Positions 28,773-39,000 of a stretch of DNA of 64,000 bases are shown here, piece by piece. This DNA comes from Pigmentiphaga aceris (GTDB taxonomy: Bacteria > Pseudomonadota > Gammaproteobacteria > Burkholderiales > Burkholderiaceae_B). The DNA lies in NCBI RefSeq assembly GCF_008119665.1, contig NZ_CP043046.1, forward strand, positions 3,224,001 through 3,288,000, given 5' to 3'. Below the pieces are notes generated by a model, which was not told the DNA's origin, did no database searches, and saw only the letters and a program-made list of their open reading frames with translations. The position numbers and the translations under genes are program-made. Within the stretch, counting starts at the first letter, position 1; each line of letters begins with the position of its first letter.

Positions 28773-29156
28773 TCAAGGCAGCACGTCGCTTACGCCGGGG
28801 CTGCTCTTGACGGGGCTGCCCTCCAAGGGGTCGGCGTAGGTACCCGCCTGAGCTCGACGCGTTGCGGCTGCGATCAAAGCCGCGCCGCCCACCGCAGCAA
28901 AAGACCCACCCGTCCAGCTTTCAGGCAGCGGTGCGCCATTGGCGATGGCCTCAAGCTGAGGTTGTTCCAGATCCTTGGCCGCTTCCTGCGCGGCCGCTTC
29001 CAGTGCCTCTGCACTGGTAGGCAAGCCAATGGCAGCGGAGAGCGCGGCGAATTGCGCGGCTACAACATGAAGCGCACCGGCAAATGGCGCAGCCTGAGCC
29101 TGAACATCAGGGTCTTTGTGCAAGCGTTCAAGGAAGGGAATCAGATTTTCAGACAT
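28773..29156 (-). CDS. small Nif11-leader-like protein, function unknown
   Basis: A 127-residue protein with a clear ribosome binding site (GGAG, 6 bases before the ATG at 29156). Residues 1-75 resemble the Nif11-type leader fold: MSENLIPFLERLHKDPDVQ, a helix-rich AALSAAIGLPTSAEALEAAA, and an end DLEQPQLEAIANG that recalls the family's LSDEELEAVAGG turn. A Gly/Ala-rich segment (GGSFAAVGGAALIAAATRRA) and a Pro/Ser tail follow. Nif11-type leaders precede ribosomally made, modified peptides, but no modifying enzyme or transporter gene lies in this window, so it could equally be a structural or orphan protein. Resemblance is by eye. Confidence 0.6.
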   Translation of the reverse strand: MSENLIPFLERLHKDPDVQAQAAPFAGALHVVAAQFAALSAAIGLPTSAEALEAAAQEAAKDLEQPQLEAIANGAPLPESWTGGSFAAVGGAALIAAATRRAQAGTYADPLEGSPVKSSPGVSDVLP

Positions 29157-29396
29157 GGCAGGCTCCTTGGCGAATCGATTTAGTGCGTCTCACGATAGAT
29201 GGGCGGCGAGGCCGCGCCATCAAAGCAACCGCAGGCGCAGGATTCATGCCCAATTCAGCCTTTTGAAGCTTAGGTCAGCCCACTACGATCAAGCTAAATC
29301 TTTCATTAAAAGATACACCTGGAAACCAATGCCGCATTTGGCAATGTTCTCGAGACGTCGTTAACCCAGTGACGTATTCCCTTGATTGAGCCTTTG

Positions 29397-32300
29397 ATGA
29401 CCCCTTGCACAGCGCCCGTTTCAAATAGTCCCGACTACCTGAATCTGCCGCTGTGTGCGGCTCCATTCCCCACTCGTTTGCGGCATGCAGAGCCCGAGCG
29501 GTATGGCGGGCGGAAAGAAGTCGTGTTGATCGATTCGGCGCTGCACGACCGACAAGTGCTGATCGACGGCGTACCGGAAGGCGTGGAAGTCGTAGCGTTC
29601 GGCGGTGATCGGGAAGGGCTTGCCGACTTGGCCGCATGGGCCGTGACGGCTGAAGGCTATGACGCGATTCACTTGCTGTGTCATGGTGCACCGGGCCGCT
29701 TGACCTTAGGCACCCAGATCATAGATTGCGACACACTGAGTGATCCGCAGGTGCAGGATGCGCTGACAGATATTGGCCTGTCGTTGCGTGAAGGCGGTAG
29801 TGTGCAGCTGTACAGCTGCGAACTTGCACAGGGTCAGGCGGGTAAAACTTTTATCACAGCAATGGCGCTGGCGATGGGTGTGCCGGTGGCGGCGTCGGCC
29901 ACCTTGGTGGGTGCCGCTGCGCTGGGCGGTAGCTGGACACTGGAACACACTTCGGGAATTGCTGCTGGACTGGCGCTGCAGTGGCCCGCATATGACCATG
30001 TGCTGGGGACCATCGCTCAAAACGTCACGACGTTTGACTCGGTCAGCAGTACGGCTTATGTGACAACCGGTACCAATGGCTATGCTCCCGGAACCGTATT
30101 GAATGCCAGCAACCTCGCCAATACCGGCTGGGATGTCGAAGCGCAGTCGAGCAGCGCAGGCATCACGTTCAGGATACAAGGCAGTACAACCGACGGCAGC
30201 ACCATCGACTCCAGCACCCGCGGCGCAATCCGCGTCCAGGCCGACGATGTCGATTATGTAATCTTCAAGTCCAACGTCAATGGTTTCTACTTCGATCTGA
30301 CTTCGTTCGACATTCGCAATCCGCGGGACAGCAACTTTACCATCCAGGCCATCGACGCATCCGGGGCATTGATAGGCACTGCGGTACCCAGATCCATGAC
30401 AGGGATCACTTCCACTCCTGCTTCTGCCTTTCAACGCATTGACATGAGCGGCAATGCTGATTTTTTGCGCATTTATGGGTTCAAGCTGTCATTCCCCACC
30501 CCATACGATAACGCCAGCACGCCGAATACCGGCGAAGCGCCGTTCTTCGACAACATCATCGTCGCCAATATCGGCGTACCCGTATTCCCCACCACCAAAG
30601 TATTGACCGCCACCCTGTCGGACGATTCCAACATCGCCACCGACGACATCACCAATGTCACCGCGCAGACTATCAACGGCACACTCGATGGTCCGCTGCT
30701 GAGCGGCGAATCGGTGCAGGTGTCGTTCAATGGCGGGGTGAGCTGGACCACCGCCAGCAACGCCGTGGTTGGCAGCAGCACATGGTCAGCCACCGGCAAC
30801 CTGCTGAGCGGCAACAATGCCTTGATGGCGCGCGTATTCACCGCCGATGGCAGTACCGCAGCGGTCAGCCGTAACTACACGCTCGACACGGCTGTGTCAG
30901 CACCCCCTACACCGGTCCTGCTCAATGCAGACAACTCCGGTTCAACCAGCGATAACATCACCAAAATCGACACGCCTACCATTACTGGCACGGCAGAAGT
31001 TGGCAGTACCGTCACGCTGTACGATACCGATGGCAGCACCATACTTGGTACGGATGTGGCAGCCAACGGCACATGGTCGATCCGTAGCAACACACTGACC
31101 CAGCCCACGCACACGCTGACTGTCAAGGCAGTCGATGTCGCAGGCAATGTCTCAACCGTTTCGTCACCACTGGTGTTGGTGATTGATGGCACCGTACCAA
31201 CCGCCGTGGCCCTGAGCAGCACCAGCGCCACCACGGCTGCCGCCGGCGCCAATGCTGCGGTCGCCACGCTGTCGGCCACCGACGCCACCGCCGTCACCTA
31301 TGCGCTGGCCACTGGCAGCGCTGGCAACGATTCCGGCAACGGCAGCTTTGCCATTTCCGGCACCACGCTCAGCGTGGGCAATACGCCGCTTTCGGCCGGC
31401 ACCTACAATCTTTACCTGTCGGCCACCGATGCCGCCGGCAACGTCAGCTACCTGGCCCAGACCTTCACCGTCAATACTGTGCCGACGGTGAGCTCGATCG
31501 TGCGCGCTGGCGGTGCCGGCACCACCGCGGCCAACAACGCCACCTCGGTTGCTTTCACGGTTACCTTCAGCGAAAGCGTGACCGGCGTCGATGTCAGCGA
31601 TTTTGCACTCGCCACCAGCAGCTCGGCCAGCGGCGTTATTTCGAATGTTACCGGCAGCGGCAGCACCTACACCGTCACCGTCAACAACCTGGCCGGCGAC
31701 GGCAGCCTGGGCCTGAACCTCAACCCCAGCGGCACCGGCATCCAGAATTTCAGCAACGTCGCCATCGCTGGAGGCTTTACTGGCATCAACAACTATGTAC
31801 TCGACCACACGGCGCCCGCCGCACCATCGGCGCCGGACCTGCGCGCACTCGACGATACCGGTGGGTTCAATAACGACAACGTCACCAGCGTCACCACGCC
31901 GGTGTTCACTGGTACGGCCGAAGCCGGCAGCATGGTGCGCCTGTACGACACGGACGGCACCGAGCTCGGCTCGGCCCCAGCCAACAGCGGCAACTGGTCG
32001 ATCACCAGCAATGCGCTGACGTCTGGTTCGCACACGCTGACCGTCAAAGCCACCGATGCCGCCGGCAACGTGTCGGCAGCGTCTTCCGCGCTGGTAGTGA
32101 TCGTCGATGCGGCTGCGCCAACGGCGCTGGCCCTGAGCGGCAACACCATCGCCACCGTCAACGCCAACGGCGGTGCCGCCGTCGCCACGCTGTCGGCCAC
32201 CGATGACAGCGCCATCACCTATGCACTGGCAGTGGGCAACGGCACCAACAATGCCCACAACGCTAGCTTCGCTGTCAGCGGCAATACCTTGAGCGTCGGC

Positions 32301-35300
32301 GGCTCGCCGCTGTCGGCCGGTACCTACCAGGTCTATCTGTCGGCCACCGACGCCGCCGGCAACGTCAGCTTCCTGGCGCAGACCATCAATGTGGTCCAAG
32401 CGCCGAGCGTGTCCTCCATCGTGCGCGCCGGCGGCGCCGCTGCCGGTGTGGCGACCAGCGCCACCTCGGCCAGCTACACCGTCACCTTCAGCGAAAGCGT
32501 AAGCGGCGTCGATGTCAGCGACTTTGCGCTGTTCACCAACAATGCCGCCAGCGGCGTTGTCTCGAACGTGGTCGGCAGCGGCACGACCTATACCGTTACC
32601 GTCAACAATCTCGCCGGCGACGGCTCGCTGCGCCTGGACCTCAATCCCAGCGGCACCGGCATCCAGAACGGCAGCAACATCGCGATTGCAGGCGGCTACA
32701 GCAGCGGCGCCAGCTATGTGCTCGACCATACGGCGCCGGTCGCGCCTTCGCGTCCGGATCTGCGCACGCTCGACGACAGCGGCAGTTCCCAGAGCGACAA
32801 CATCACCAGCGAAACAACACAGGTATTTACCGGTACGGCCGAGAGCGGTACCACGGTGCGGCTGTATGTCACCGACGGCACCATGGCAGGAACTTTCCTG
32901 CTCGGTTCTGTGACGACCTCCAGTGGCAACTGGGCCATTCCCGTCTCCACGCTGTCCGAAGGTACGCATACTCTGATCGCCCGCAGTACTGACGCCGCCG
33001 GTAACGTCTCCACCGACTCACTGCCGCTGACGGTGACCATCGATACCACCGTACCAACGGCGCTGGCGCTGAGCAGCAACAACATTGCCACTGCCCACGC
33101 CAGCGCAGGCGCGACGGTTGCCACGCTATCGGCTACCGACAGCTCTGCCATCACCTATGCCCTGGCGGTGGGCAACGGCACCAACAACGCCAGCAATGGC
33201 AACTTCAGCGTCAGCGGCAATACCCTGAGCGTCGGCAGCGCGCAACTGTTGCCAGGTGCCTACCAGATCTATCTGTCGGCCACCGATGTCGCCGGCAACG
33301 TCAGCTACCTGGCGCAGACCATCAACGTGGTCAATGCGCCGGTGGTCACCTCGATCGTGCGCGCCGGTGGCGCCGGCACCACCGTGGCCAGCAGTGCCAC
33401 CCTGGTTGATTTCACTGTTACCTTCAGCGAAAGCGTGACCGGCGTCGATGTCACCGATTTCATGCTGAGCTCCACCAATTTCGCCAGCGGCGTGATTTCC
33501 AATGTCGCCGGCAGCGGCACCACTTACACCGTCAGCGTCAACAACCTGGCAGGCGATGGCCAGCTGCGCCTGGACCTGAACCCGAGCGGCACCAACATCC
33601 AGAACAGCGGCAACATCGCCGTCGCCGGCGGCTATGTCAGCGGAGCCAGCTATGTGCTCGACCATACCCCACCGCTGGCACCATCGAGCGCCACCATGTC
33701 TGCGCTTACCGATACCGGTGTATCGCAAACCGATCGCATCACGAACAACAGCGCCCCCACCTTTACCGGCACGGCCGAAGCCAACGCCACCGTGCGCCTG
33801 TACGACACCGACGGCACCACGGTGCTGGACACCGTCACCGCCAACGGCCTGGGTGCCTGGGAGATGAACAACGTCGCACTGACCGAAGGCAGCCACACCC
33901 TGACCGTGCGCCAGACCGATGCCGCCGGCAATGGTTCGCCAGCCAGCAGCGCGATCACCGTGGTGCTCGACACAAGCGCTGCGACGCCCGCAACGCCCTC
34001 GCTGGCAGTAGCCAGCGATAGTGGTACCGCAGGCGACCGTGTGACCAATGTCAGTACGCCGACCATCACCGGCACGGCCGAAGCGTTTGCCGCCGTCACG
34101 CTGTACGCTACCGACGGTGTGACGGTGCTCGAGACGACCACGGCCGACATCAACGGCAACTGGACCATGGTGACGCCACAGCTCTCCGATGGCACCCACA
34201 CGTTGACCGCGAGACAGACGGACCGTGCTGGGAATGTTTCAGGTGCCAGCCTTGGCTTGGTGCTGCAGATAGACACTCAGCCGCCCGTAGCCCCCAGTGC
34301 TCCGGTACTGACCCTGGCCAGCGACAGCGGCACGCCTGGCGACAACATCACCACAGTCACACAGCCGGTATTGACCGGCACCGCCCTTCCGAACGCCGCC
34401 GTGCGTCTGTACGACACCAACGGCATCACCGTAGTGGGCACTGCGGTTGCCGACGGCAGTGGCAACTGGAGCATCACCAACGCTACGCTGACACTAGGCA
34501 CGCACACCCTGACCGCACGCCAACTGGACGTGGCCGGCAATCTTTCATCTGCCGGGCTTTCGTTGACCCTGACCATCGAGGCCCCGCCCGCCCCACCTTC
34601 TGTGACCCTGCCGCCAACCACGGTGGATGGTGTGCCCGTGAGCCAGCAGCCGGTGTTTCTCCCTGGTGGCGGGACAGGCACCCAGACCGTCATCGGCATT
34701 ATCACGAACGATCGGGCCGAATCCGCTGGCAACGCCGGCGTTGCCGACATTCCCTTGGCAAACAATGGCGGTAATACCTTGCTGTTGGCACAGCTGGCTC
34801 CGGGTTATGGCCTGACGGCATCTGGCGGCACAAGCCAACCGGTTTCCACGACGAATCTGCAGTTGACCCAGGCAATTCTTGCCGCCACCCCTGGTCATGC
34901 AAGCAACGACAAAAACCACCTGACAGGTGAAGGTGTCAAGTTCCTCAATCAATTGACCGCAGGCGTGCCCTTGCTGGTTAATTCCATCACGCCGGTCAGT
35001 ACATCCAACGCGCCAACCGGCCCGCTGACACTGACGGGAACCAGCAACGCCAACCAGCACACGGCGCTGGTCATCGATACCAGCGGGCTTGCGCCAGGCA
35101 GCAACCTGGTACTCAACAGTGTGGATTTTGCTGCGATCATCGGTGCTGCCACGGTAACGGGCAATACGAACCGCCAGATATTGACGGGAGACGTTGCCAG
35201 CCAGGGATTCACCGTCACTGACGGTAATTCCAGTGCCATCTTCTCCGGCGGTGGCAATGACCGGGTCACCATCAATTCAACGCCCACCGTATCGACGCAG

Positions 35301-35921
35301 TCGTTGACGACCCAGACGGCCAGCACGGCAACCCCACTTGCCACATCGCAGGCAGTCAGCACGAACATCGTGCACGGCGGCCAGGGAAGCGACACCGTTG
35401 CATTCAGTGGCACAAGCACGGACTACAACGTGTCATTGCATCGGGGCTATGCAATCGTGTCGTCCAAAGCACAGCCAGGACAACAATCAGTGGTCATCAA
35501 TGCCGAAGACCTGAGCTTTGCCAACACTACCCTCAAGATCGAGAACGATGCTTCGCTGACGTCGCTGGCGGGTCTTTACCAGAACGTTCTGGGCCGCCAG
35601 GCTGACCATCTGGGCATCGAATTCTGGGCAGACGCTCATGCAGGCGGGGTCAGCTATGGAGAGATTGCGCTGCGCATCATTGCGTCGGTTGAAGCACAAG
35701 GCCGGCAGGCTGTCGTGTTCAACGGCAACAGTGCGCACGATGTTGAGCTGCTTTACCTGACCATCTTTGGCCGAAGCAGCGATGCTGTGGGGCTGAATTT
35801 CTGGACCAATGCCATGGCGCAAGGCATGTCGTTCACACAAGTAGCCAGCCACTTCATCGAGGCACCGGAAATGGATATCCATAAAATCGGTGCTCAGAAC
35901 TGGGATTTCCAGCTGTCCTGA
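29397..35921 (+). CDS. giant repeat-built surface/secreted protein (DUF4347 ... Ig-like repeats ... DUF4214)
   Basis: About 2174 residues. Residues 40-205 are a DUF4347 domain (EVVLIDSALHDRQVLIDGV, YDAIHLLCHGAPGRLTLG, VQLYSCELAQGQAGKTF), often found at the N-terminus of very large bacterial adhesins. A beta-rich domain follows (about 210-400), then a long array of Ig-like modules containing TDAAGNVS, then an RTX-like motif (VHGGQGSDTVAFSGTSTDYN) and a C-terminal DUF4214 domain (LAGLYQNVLGRQADHLGIEF, FWTNAMAQGMSFTQVASHFI). No Sec signal is seen; such proteins usually leave by type I secretion, whose genes are not here. Start uncertain: ATG 29397 or TTG 29382. A strong terminator follows. Confidence 0.88.
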   Translation: MTPCTAPVSNSPDYLNLPLCAAPFPTRLRHAEPERYGGRKEVVLIDSALHDRQVLIDGVPEGVEVVAFGGDREGLADLAAWAVTAEGYDAIHLLCHGAPGRLTLGTQIIDCDTLSDPQVQDALTDIGLSLREGGSVQLYSCELAQGQAGKTFITAMALAMGVPVAASATLVGAAALGGSWTLEHTSGIAAGLALQWPAYDHVLGTIAQNVTTFDSVSSTAYVTTGTNGYAPGTVLNASNLANTGWDVEAQSSSAGITFRIQGSTTDGSTIDSSTRGAIRVQADDVDYVIFKSNVNGFYFDLTSFDIRNPRDSNFTIQAIDASGALIGTAVPRSMTGITSTPASAFQRIDMSGNADFLRIYGFKLSFPTPYDNASTPNTGEAPFFDNIIVANIGVPVFPTTKVLTATLSDDSNIATDDITNVTAQTINGTLDGPLLSGESVQVSFNGGVSWTTASNAVVGSSTWSATGNLLSGNNALMARVFTADGSTAAVSRNYTLDTAVSAPPTPVLLNADNSGSTSDNITKIDTPTITGTAEVGSTVTLYDTDGSTILGTDVAANGTWSIRSNTLTQPTHTLTVKAVDVAGNVSTVSSPLVLVIDGTVPTAVALSSTSATTAAAGANAAVATLSATDATAVTYALATGSAGNDSGNGSFAISGTTLSVGNTPLSAGTYNLYLSATDAAGNVSYLAQTFTVNTVPTVSSIVRAGGAGTTAANNATSVAFTVTFSESVTGVDVSDFALATSSSASGVISNVTGSGSTYTVTVNNLAGDGSLGLNLNPSGTGIQNFSNVAIAGGFTGINNYVLDHTAPAAPSAPDLRALDDTGGFNNDNVTSVTTPVFTGTAEAGSMVRLYDTDGTELGSAPANSGNWSITSNALTSGSHTLTVKATDAAGNVSAASSALVVIVDAAAPTALALSGNTIATVNANGGAAVATLSATDDSAITYALAVGNGTNNAHNASFAVSGNTLSVGGSPLSAGTYQVYLSATDAAGNVSFLAQTINVVQAPSVSSIVRAGGAAAGVATSATSASYTVTFSESVSGVDVSDFALFTNNAASGVVSNVVGSGTTYTVTVNNLAGDGSLRLDLNPSGTGIQNGSNIAIAGGYSSGASYVLDHTAPVAPSRPDLRTLDDSGSSQSDNITSETTQVFTGTAESGTTVRLYVTDGTMAGTFLLGSVTTSSGNWAIPVSTLSEGTHTLIARSTDAAGNVSTDSLPLTVTIDTTVPTALALSSNNIATAHASAGATVATLSATDSSAITYALAVGNGTNNASNGNFSVSGNTLSVGSAQLLPGAYQIYLSATDVAGNVSYLAQTINVVNAPVVTSIVRAGGAGTTVASSATLVDFTVTFSESVTGVDVTDFMLSSTNFASGVISNVAGSGTTYTVSVNNLAGDGQLRLDLNPSGTNIQNSGNIAVAGGYVSGASYVLDHTPPLAPSSATMSALTDTGVSQTDRITNNSAPTFTGTAEANATVRLYDTDGTTVLDTVTANGLGAWEMNNVALTEGSHTLTVRQTDAAGNGSPASSAITVVLDTSAATPATPSLAVASDSGTAGDRVTNVSTPTITGTAEAFAAVTLYATDGVTVLETTTADINGNWTMVTPQLSDGTHTLTARQTDRAGNVSGASLGLVLQIDTQPPVAPSAPVLTLASDSGTPGDNITTVTQPVLTGTALPNAAVRLYDTNGITVVGTAVADGSGNWSITNATLTLGTHTLTARQLDVAGNLSSAGLSLTLTIEAPPAPPSVTLPPTTVDGVPVSQQPVFLPGGGTGTQTVIGIITNDRAESAGNAGVADIPLANNGGNTLLLAQLAPGYGLTASGGTSQPVSTTNLQLTQAILAATPGHASNDKNHLTGEGVKFLNQLTAGVPLLVNSITPVSTSNAPTGPLTLTGTSNANQHTALVIDTSGLAPGSNLVLNSVDFAAIIGAATVTGNTNRQILTGDVASQGFTVTDGNSSAIFSGGGNDRVTINSTPTVSTQSLTTQTASTATPLATSQAVSTNIVHGGQGSDTVAFSGTSTDYNVSLHRGYAIVSSKAQPGQQSVVINAEDLSFANTTLKIENDASLTSLAGLYQNVLGRQADHLGIEFWADAHAGGVSYGEIALRIIASVEAQGRQAVVFNGNSAHDVELLYLTIFGRSSDAVGLNFWTNAMAQGMSFTQVASHFIEAPEMDIHKIGAQNWDFQLS
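30872..33649 (+). repeat. three tandem ~0.92-kb coding super-repeats within the surface protein
   Basis: Units begin near 30872, 31794 and 32714 and are 920-936 bp each. Each encodes the same three-module string: an Ig-like module (TGTAE...TDAAGNVS), a cadherin-like module (ATLSAT...LSATDAAGNVS) and a SIVRAGGA...NLAGDGS module. Copies 2 and 3 are the most alike. Three shorter Ig-only units follow to about 34590. Such arrays vary in number by recombination. Confidence 0.85.
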
Positions 35922-35961
35922 AGCTGGTGGTGCCACGTCATCTGTAAAGCTGCCGGGAGAA

Positions 35962-36000
35962 AAAAGAGCACGATTGCCTGGGCAATGGTGCTCTTTTCTT
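35962..36000 (+). terminator. terminator of the surface-protein gene
   Basis: A long near-perfect hairpin (AAAGAGCAC ... GTGCTCTTT with inner ATTGC-CTGG-GCAAT) ends in TTTTCTTTC. The flanking A run allows use on the minus strand for putA as well. Confidence 0.88.
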
Positions 36001-36060
36001 TCGTCAATCAGCGGATATCAGCCAATCGTCCTTAACTGATCGTTCTTACCCGATCCTTTT

Positions 36061-39000
36061 TTACCCAATCGTCATCAAGCTCGCATTCCCGCCTGCTGCG
36101 GCCGTATTGACGCTGATCGAGCGTTCCGCCACCAGACGATCAAGCACGTAATCCGCGCCCGCCTCGATCGCACCTGATGACAAGCCCTGGACTGACAGGA
36201 TCGGCCCGGGCAACGCAGCCACGCGTTTGTTCAGTTCGCGCAGCGCGTCGCTATCGCCCTCGAACAGCACCGCACCCAGCGAGGCTGGCCATGCCTGGCC
36301 TTCGCTCAGGAACACGACATTGGGCTTGAGTGCCTCGGGACGAGCATCGCGCACAGCATCTGCTGCCGCGCCTGCCGGGAAGACCGCCTTGTTGCCCGTT
36401 GCCAGCACGGCCGCGAACTGCGCAAACGCCCCTGCAATGGTGCTTGCAACGCACAGCACCGGGCCGCGCGGGTCCAGGCGGTAGGTATTGCGCTCGCCGG
36501 TGGGGCCGGGCAAGGTCAGCTGCGCACCAATGCCCGAGACCTGCTGCAGACGTTCGCAGCGCGCCACCTGGTCGCTCAAGCCGATGCCGGCCACCGTGGC
36601 ACGCCATGTGGCCAAGGGTGCCAGGCGGGCAGCTTCTGCTGTCAGACCCGTACGCGGACGCGACGGGGCCATGGCCAACAGACGGCTCAAATACAGCGGA
36701 CCGCCGGCTTTCGGGCCGGTGCCTGACAGGCCCTCGCCACCGAAGGGCTGCACGCCCACCACGGCACCGATCACATTGCGGTTCACGTAGACGTTGCCCG
36801 CATGGATACGCGAGGTCACGCGTGCAATCGTTTCGTCGATACGGGTGTGCACACCAAAGGTCAGGCCGAAACCGGTACCGTTAATGGAATCGATCAGCTT
36901 GTCCAGATCGACCCGCGCGTAACGCAGCACGTGCAATACCGGGCCGAAGACTTCACGCTTGATCGACGCGATGTCGTCAATCTCGATCACCGTGGGTGGC
37001 ACGAAGGTGCCTTGGCGGGTCTCATCGCCCAACGGAAGCTGCTCAACACGATGACCGGCGTCGCGCATGCCTGCGATATGACGATCCAGGTTGTCGCGGG
37101 CTTCGGCATCGATGACCGGGCCGACATCGGTAGACAACCGGTCAGGGTTGCCAACCGACAATTCACGCATCGCCCCCTTCAACATGGTCAGAACGCGATC
37201 GGCGGCGTCTTCCTGCAAGCACAGCACACGCAGCGCAGAGCAACGCTGACCGGCGGAGTCGAACGAAGACAGCAACACGTCGTTGACCACCTGTTCGGCC
37301 AATGCGGACGAATCCACGATCATGGCGTTCTGACCACCGGTTTCCGCGACCAGCGGAATGGTGTGACCGTTGTCGTCCAGGCGCTCTGCCAAGGCACCAG
37401 CGATCAGGCGAGCCACATCGGTCGAACCAGTAAACATCACGGCGCGCACACGGGCGTCGGCAGTCAAGGCTGCGCCAACGATCTCACCCGTGCCCGGCAG
37501 CAGTTGCACCGCACCTTCCGGCACGCCTGCCTGACGCAGAATGCGCACGGCCTCGGCGGCGATCAGCGGGGTCTGCTCGGCGGGCTTGGCCAACACCGGA
37601 TTGCCTGCAGCCAACGCGGCAGCAACCTGGCCCAGGAAAATCGCCAGCGGGAAATTCCACGGGCTGATACACGCAACCGGCCCCAGCGGACGATGCGTGT
37701 CATTCGAGAAATCGCGACGAATCTGCGCGGCGTAGTAGTACAGGAAGTCGATGGCTTCGCGCACTTCAGCAATCGCGTTCGGCAAGGACTTGCCGGCCTC
37801 GCGCACGATCAGGCCAAGCAGGCTTTGCATCTGCTTGTCGAGCAGCAAAGCTGCGCGTTCCAGGCATTCCGCGCGCGCTTCCACCGGCGTGGCTTGCCAG
37901 ATGGGGGCGGTATCAACAGCGGCACGCAAGGCGGTTTCGACATCTTCCGGGCTGGCATCGATCACGAAGCCGACCACATCACGATGATCGGCCGGATTGC
38001 GCACCGGACGCGCACGATTGGTGTCGAAGGCGGTGTCCACACCCAGCAGCGGCGCAGCCTGCCAGGCCGATGCGGTGCCTGCCAACAAGGCAGATGACAG
38101 CGAGGCCAGGCGGTGTTCGTTGGACAAGTCCAGACCAGCCGAATTCGGGCGCTCGGCACCGAACAGCTCGCGCGGCAACGGAATACGCGGGTGCGGCGCG
38201 CCCAGCGGCGTGATGGCTTCGGCTTCCAGCACCGGGTCACCGATCAGCGAATCGACACTGATGCTGTCGTCGCCAATGCGATTCACGAAGGACGTGTTCG
38301 CGCCGTTTTCCAACAGACGACGAACCAGGTAAGCCAGCAGGGTTTCATGCGTGCCCACGGGCGCATAAATGCGGCACGGGCGATTCAGCTTGCCTTCCGA
38401 GGTCGGGCCGGTGACTTCTTCGTACAGCGGCTCGCCCATGCCGTGCAGGCATTGGAACTCGTATTGGCCGGGGTAATAGTTGTTGCCCGCCATTTGATAA
38501 ATGGCCGACAAGGTGTGCGCGTTGTGCGTGGCGAACTGCGGGAACACGGCATCAGGAGCAGCCAGCAGCTTGCGGGCGCATGCCAGGTAGGACACGTCGG
38601 TGTAGACCTTGCGGGTATAGACCGGATAGCCCTCCAGGCCATCGACCTGTGCACGCTTGATCTCGCTGTCCCAGTACGCGCCCTTCACCAGACGCACCAT
38701 GATGCGATGGCGGGTGCGACGGGCCAGGTCGATCACGAAGTCGATCACGTACGGACAACGCTTCTGATAACCCTGAATCACGAAGCCGATGCCGTTCCAG
38801 CCAGCCAGCGCGGGTTCCACACACAGCGCTTCCAGCAGGTCCAGAGACAGCTCCAGACGATCGGCTTCTTCAGCATCGATGTTCAAGCCGATGTCGTAGT
38901 TGCGTGCCAGCAGCGCCAGCGACTTCACGCGCGGCAGCAGCTCTGCAAACACACGATCTTGCTGCGCGCGCGAATAGCGCGGATGCAAGGCCGACAGCTT

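Noticed and set aside
31164..32969. 601-codon minus-strand frame over the surface protein
   Set aside because: Gly/Ala/Arg-rich antisense of the repeat array, repeating with the same period; no start signal.
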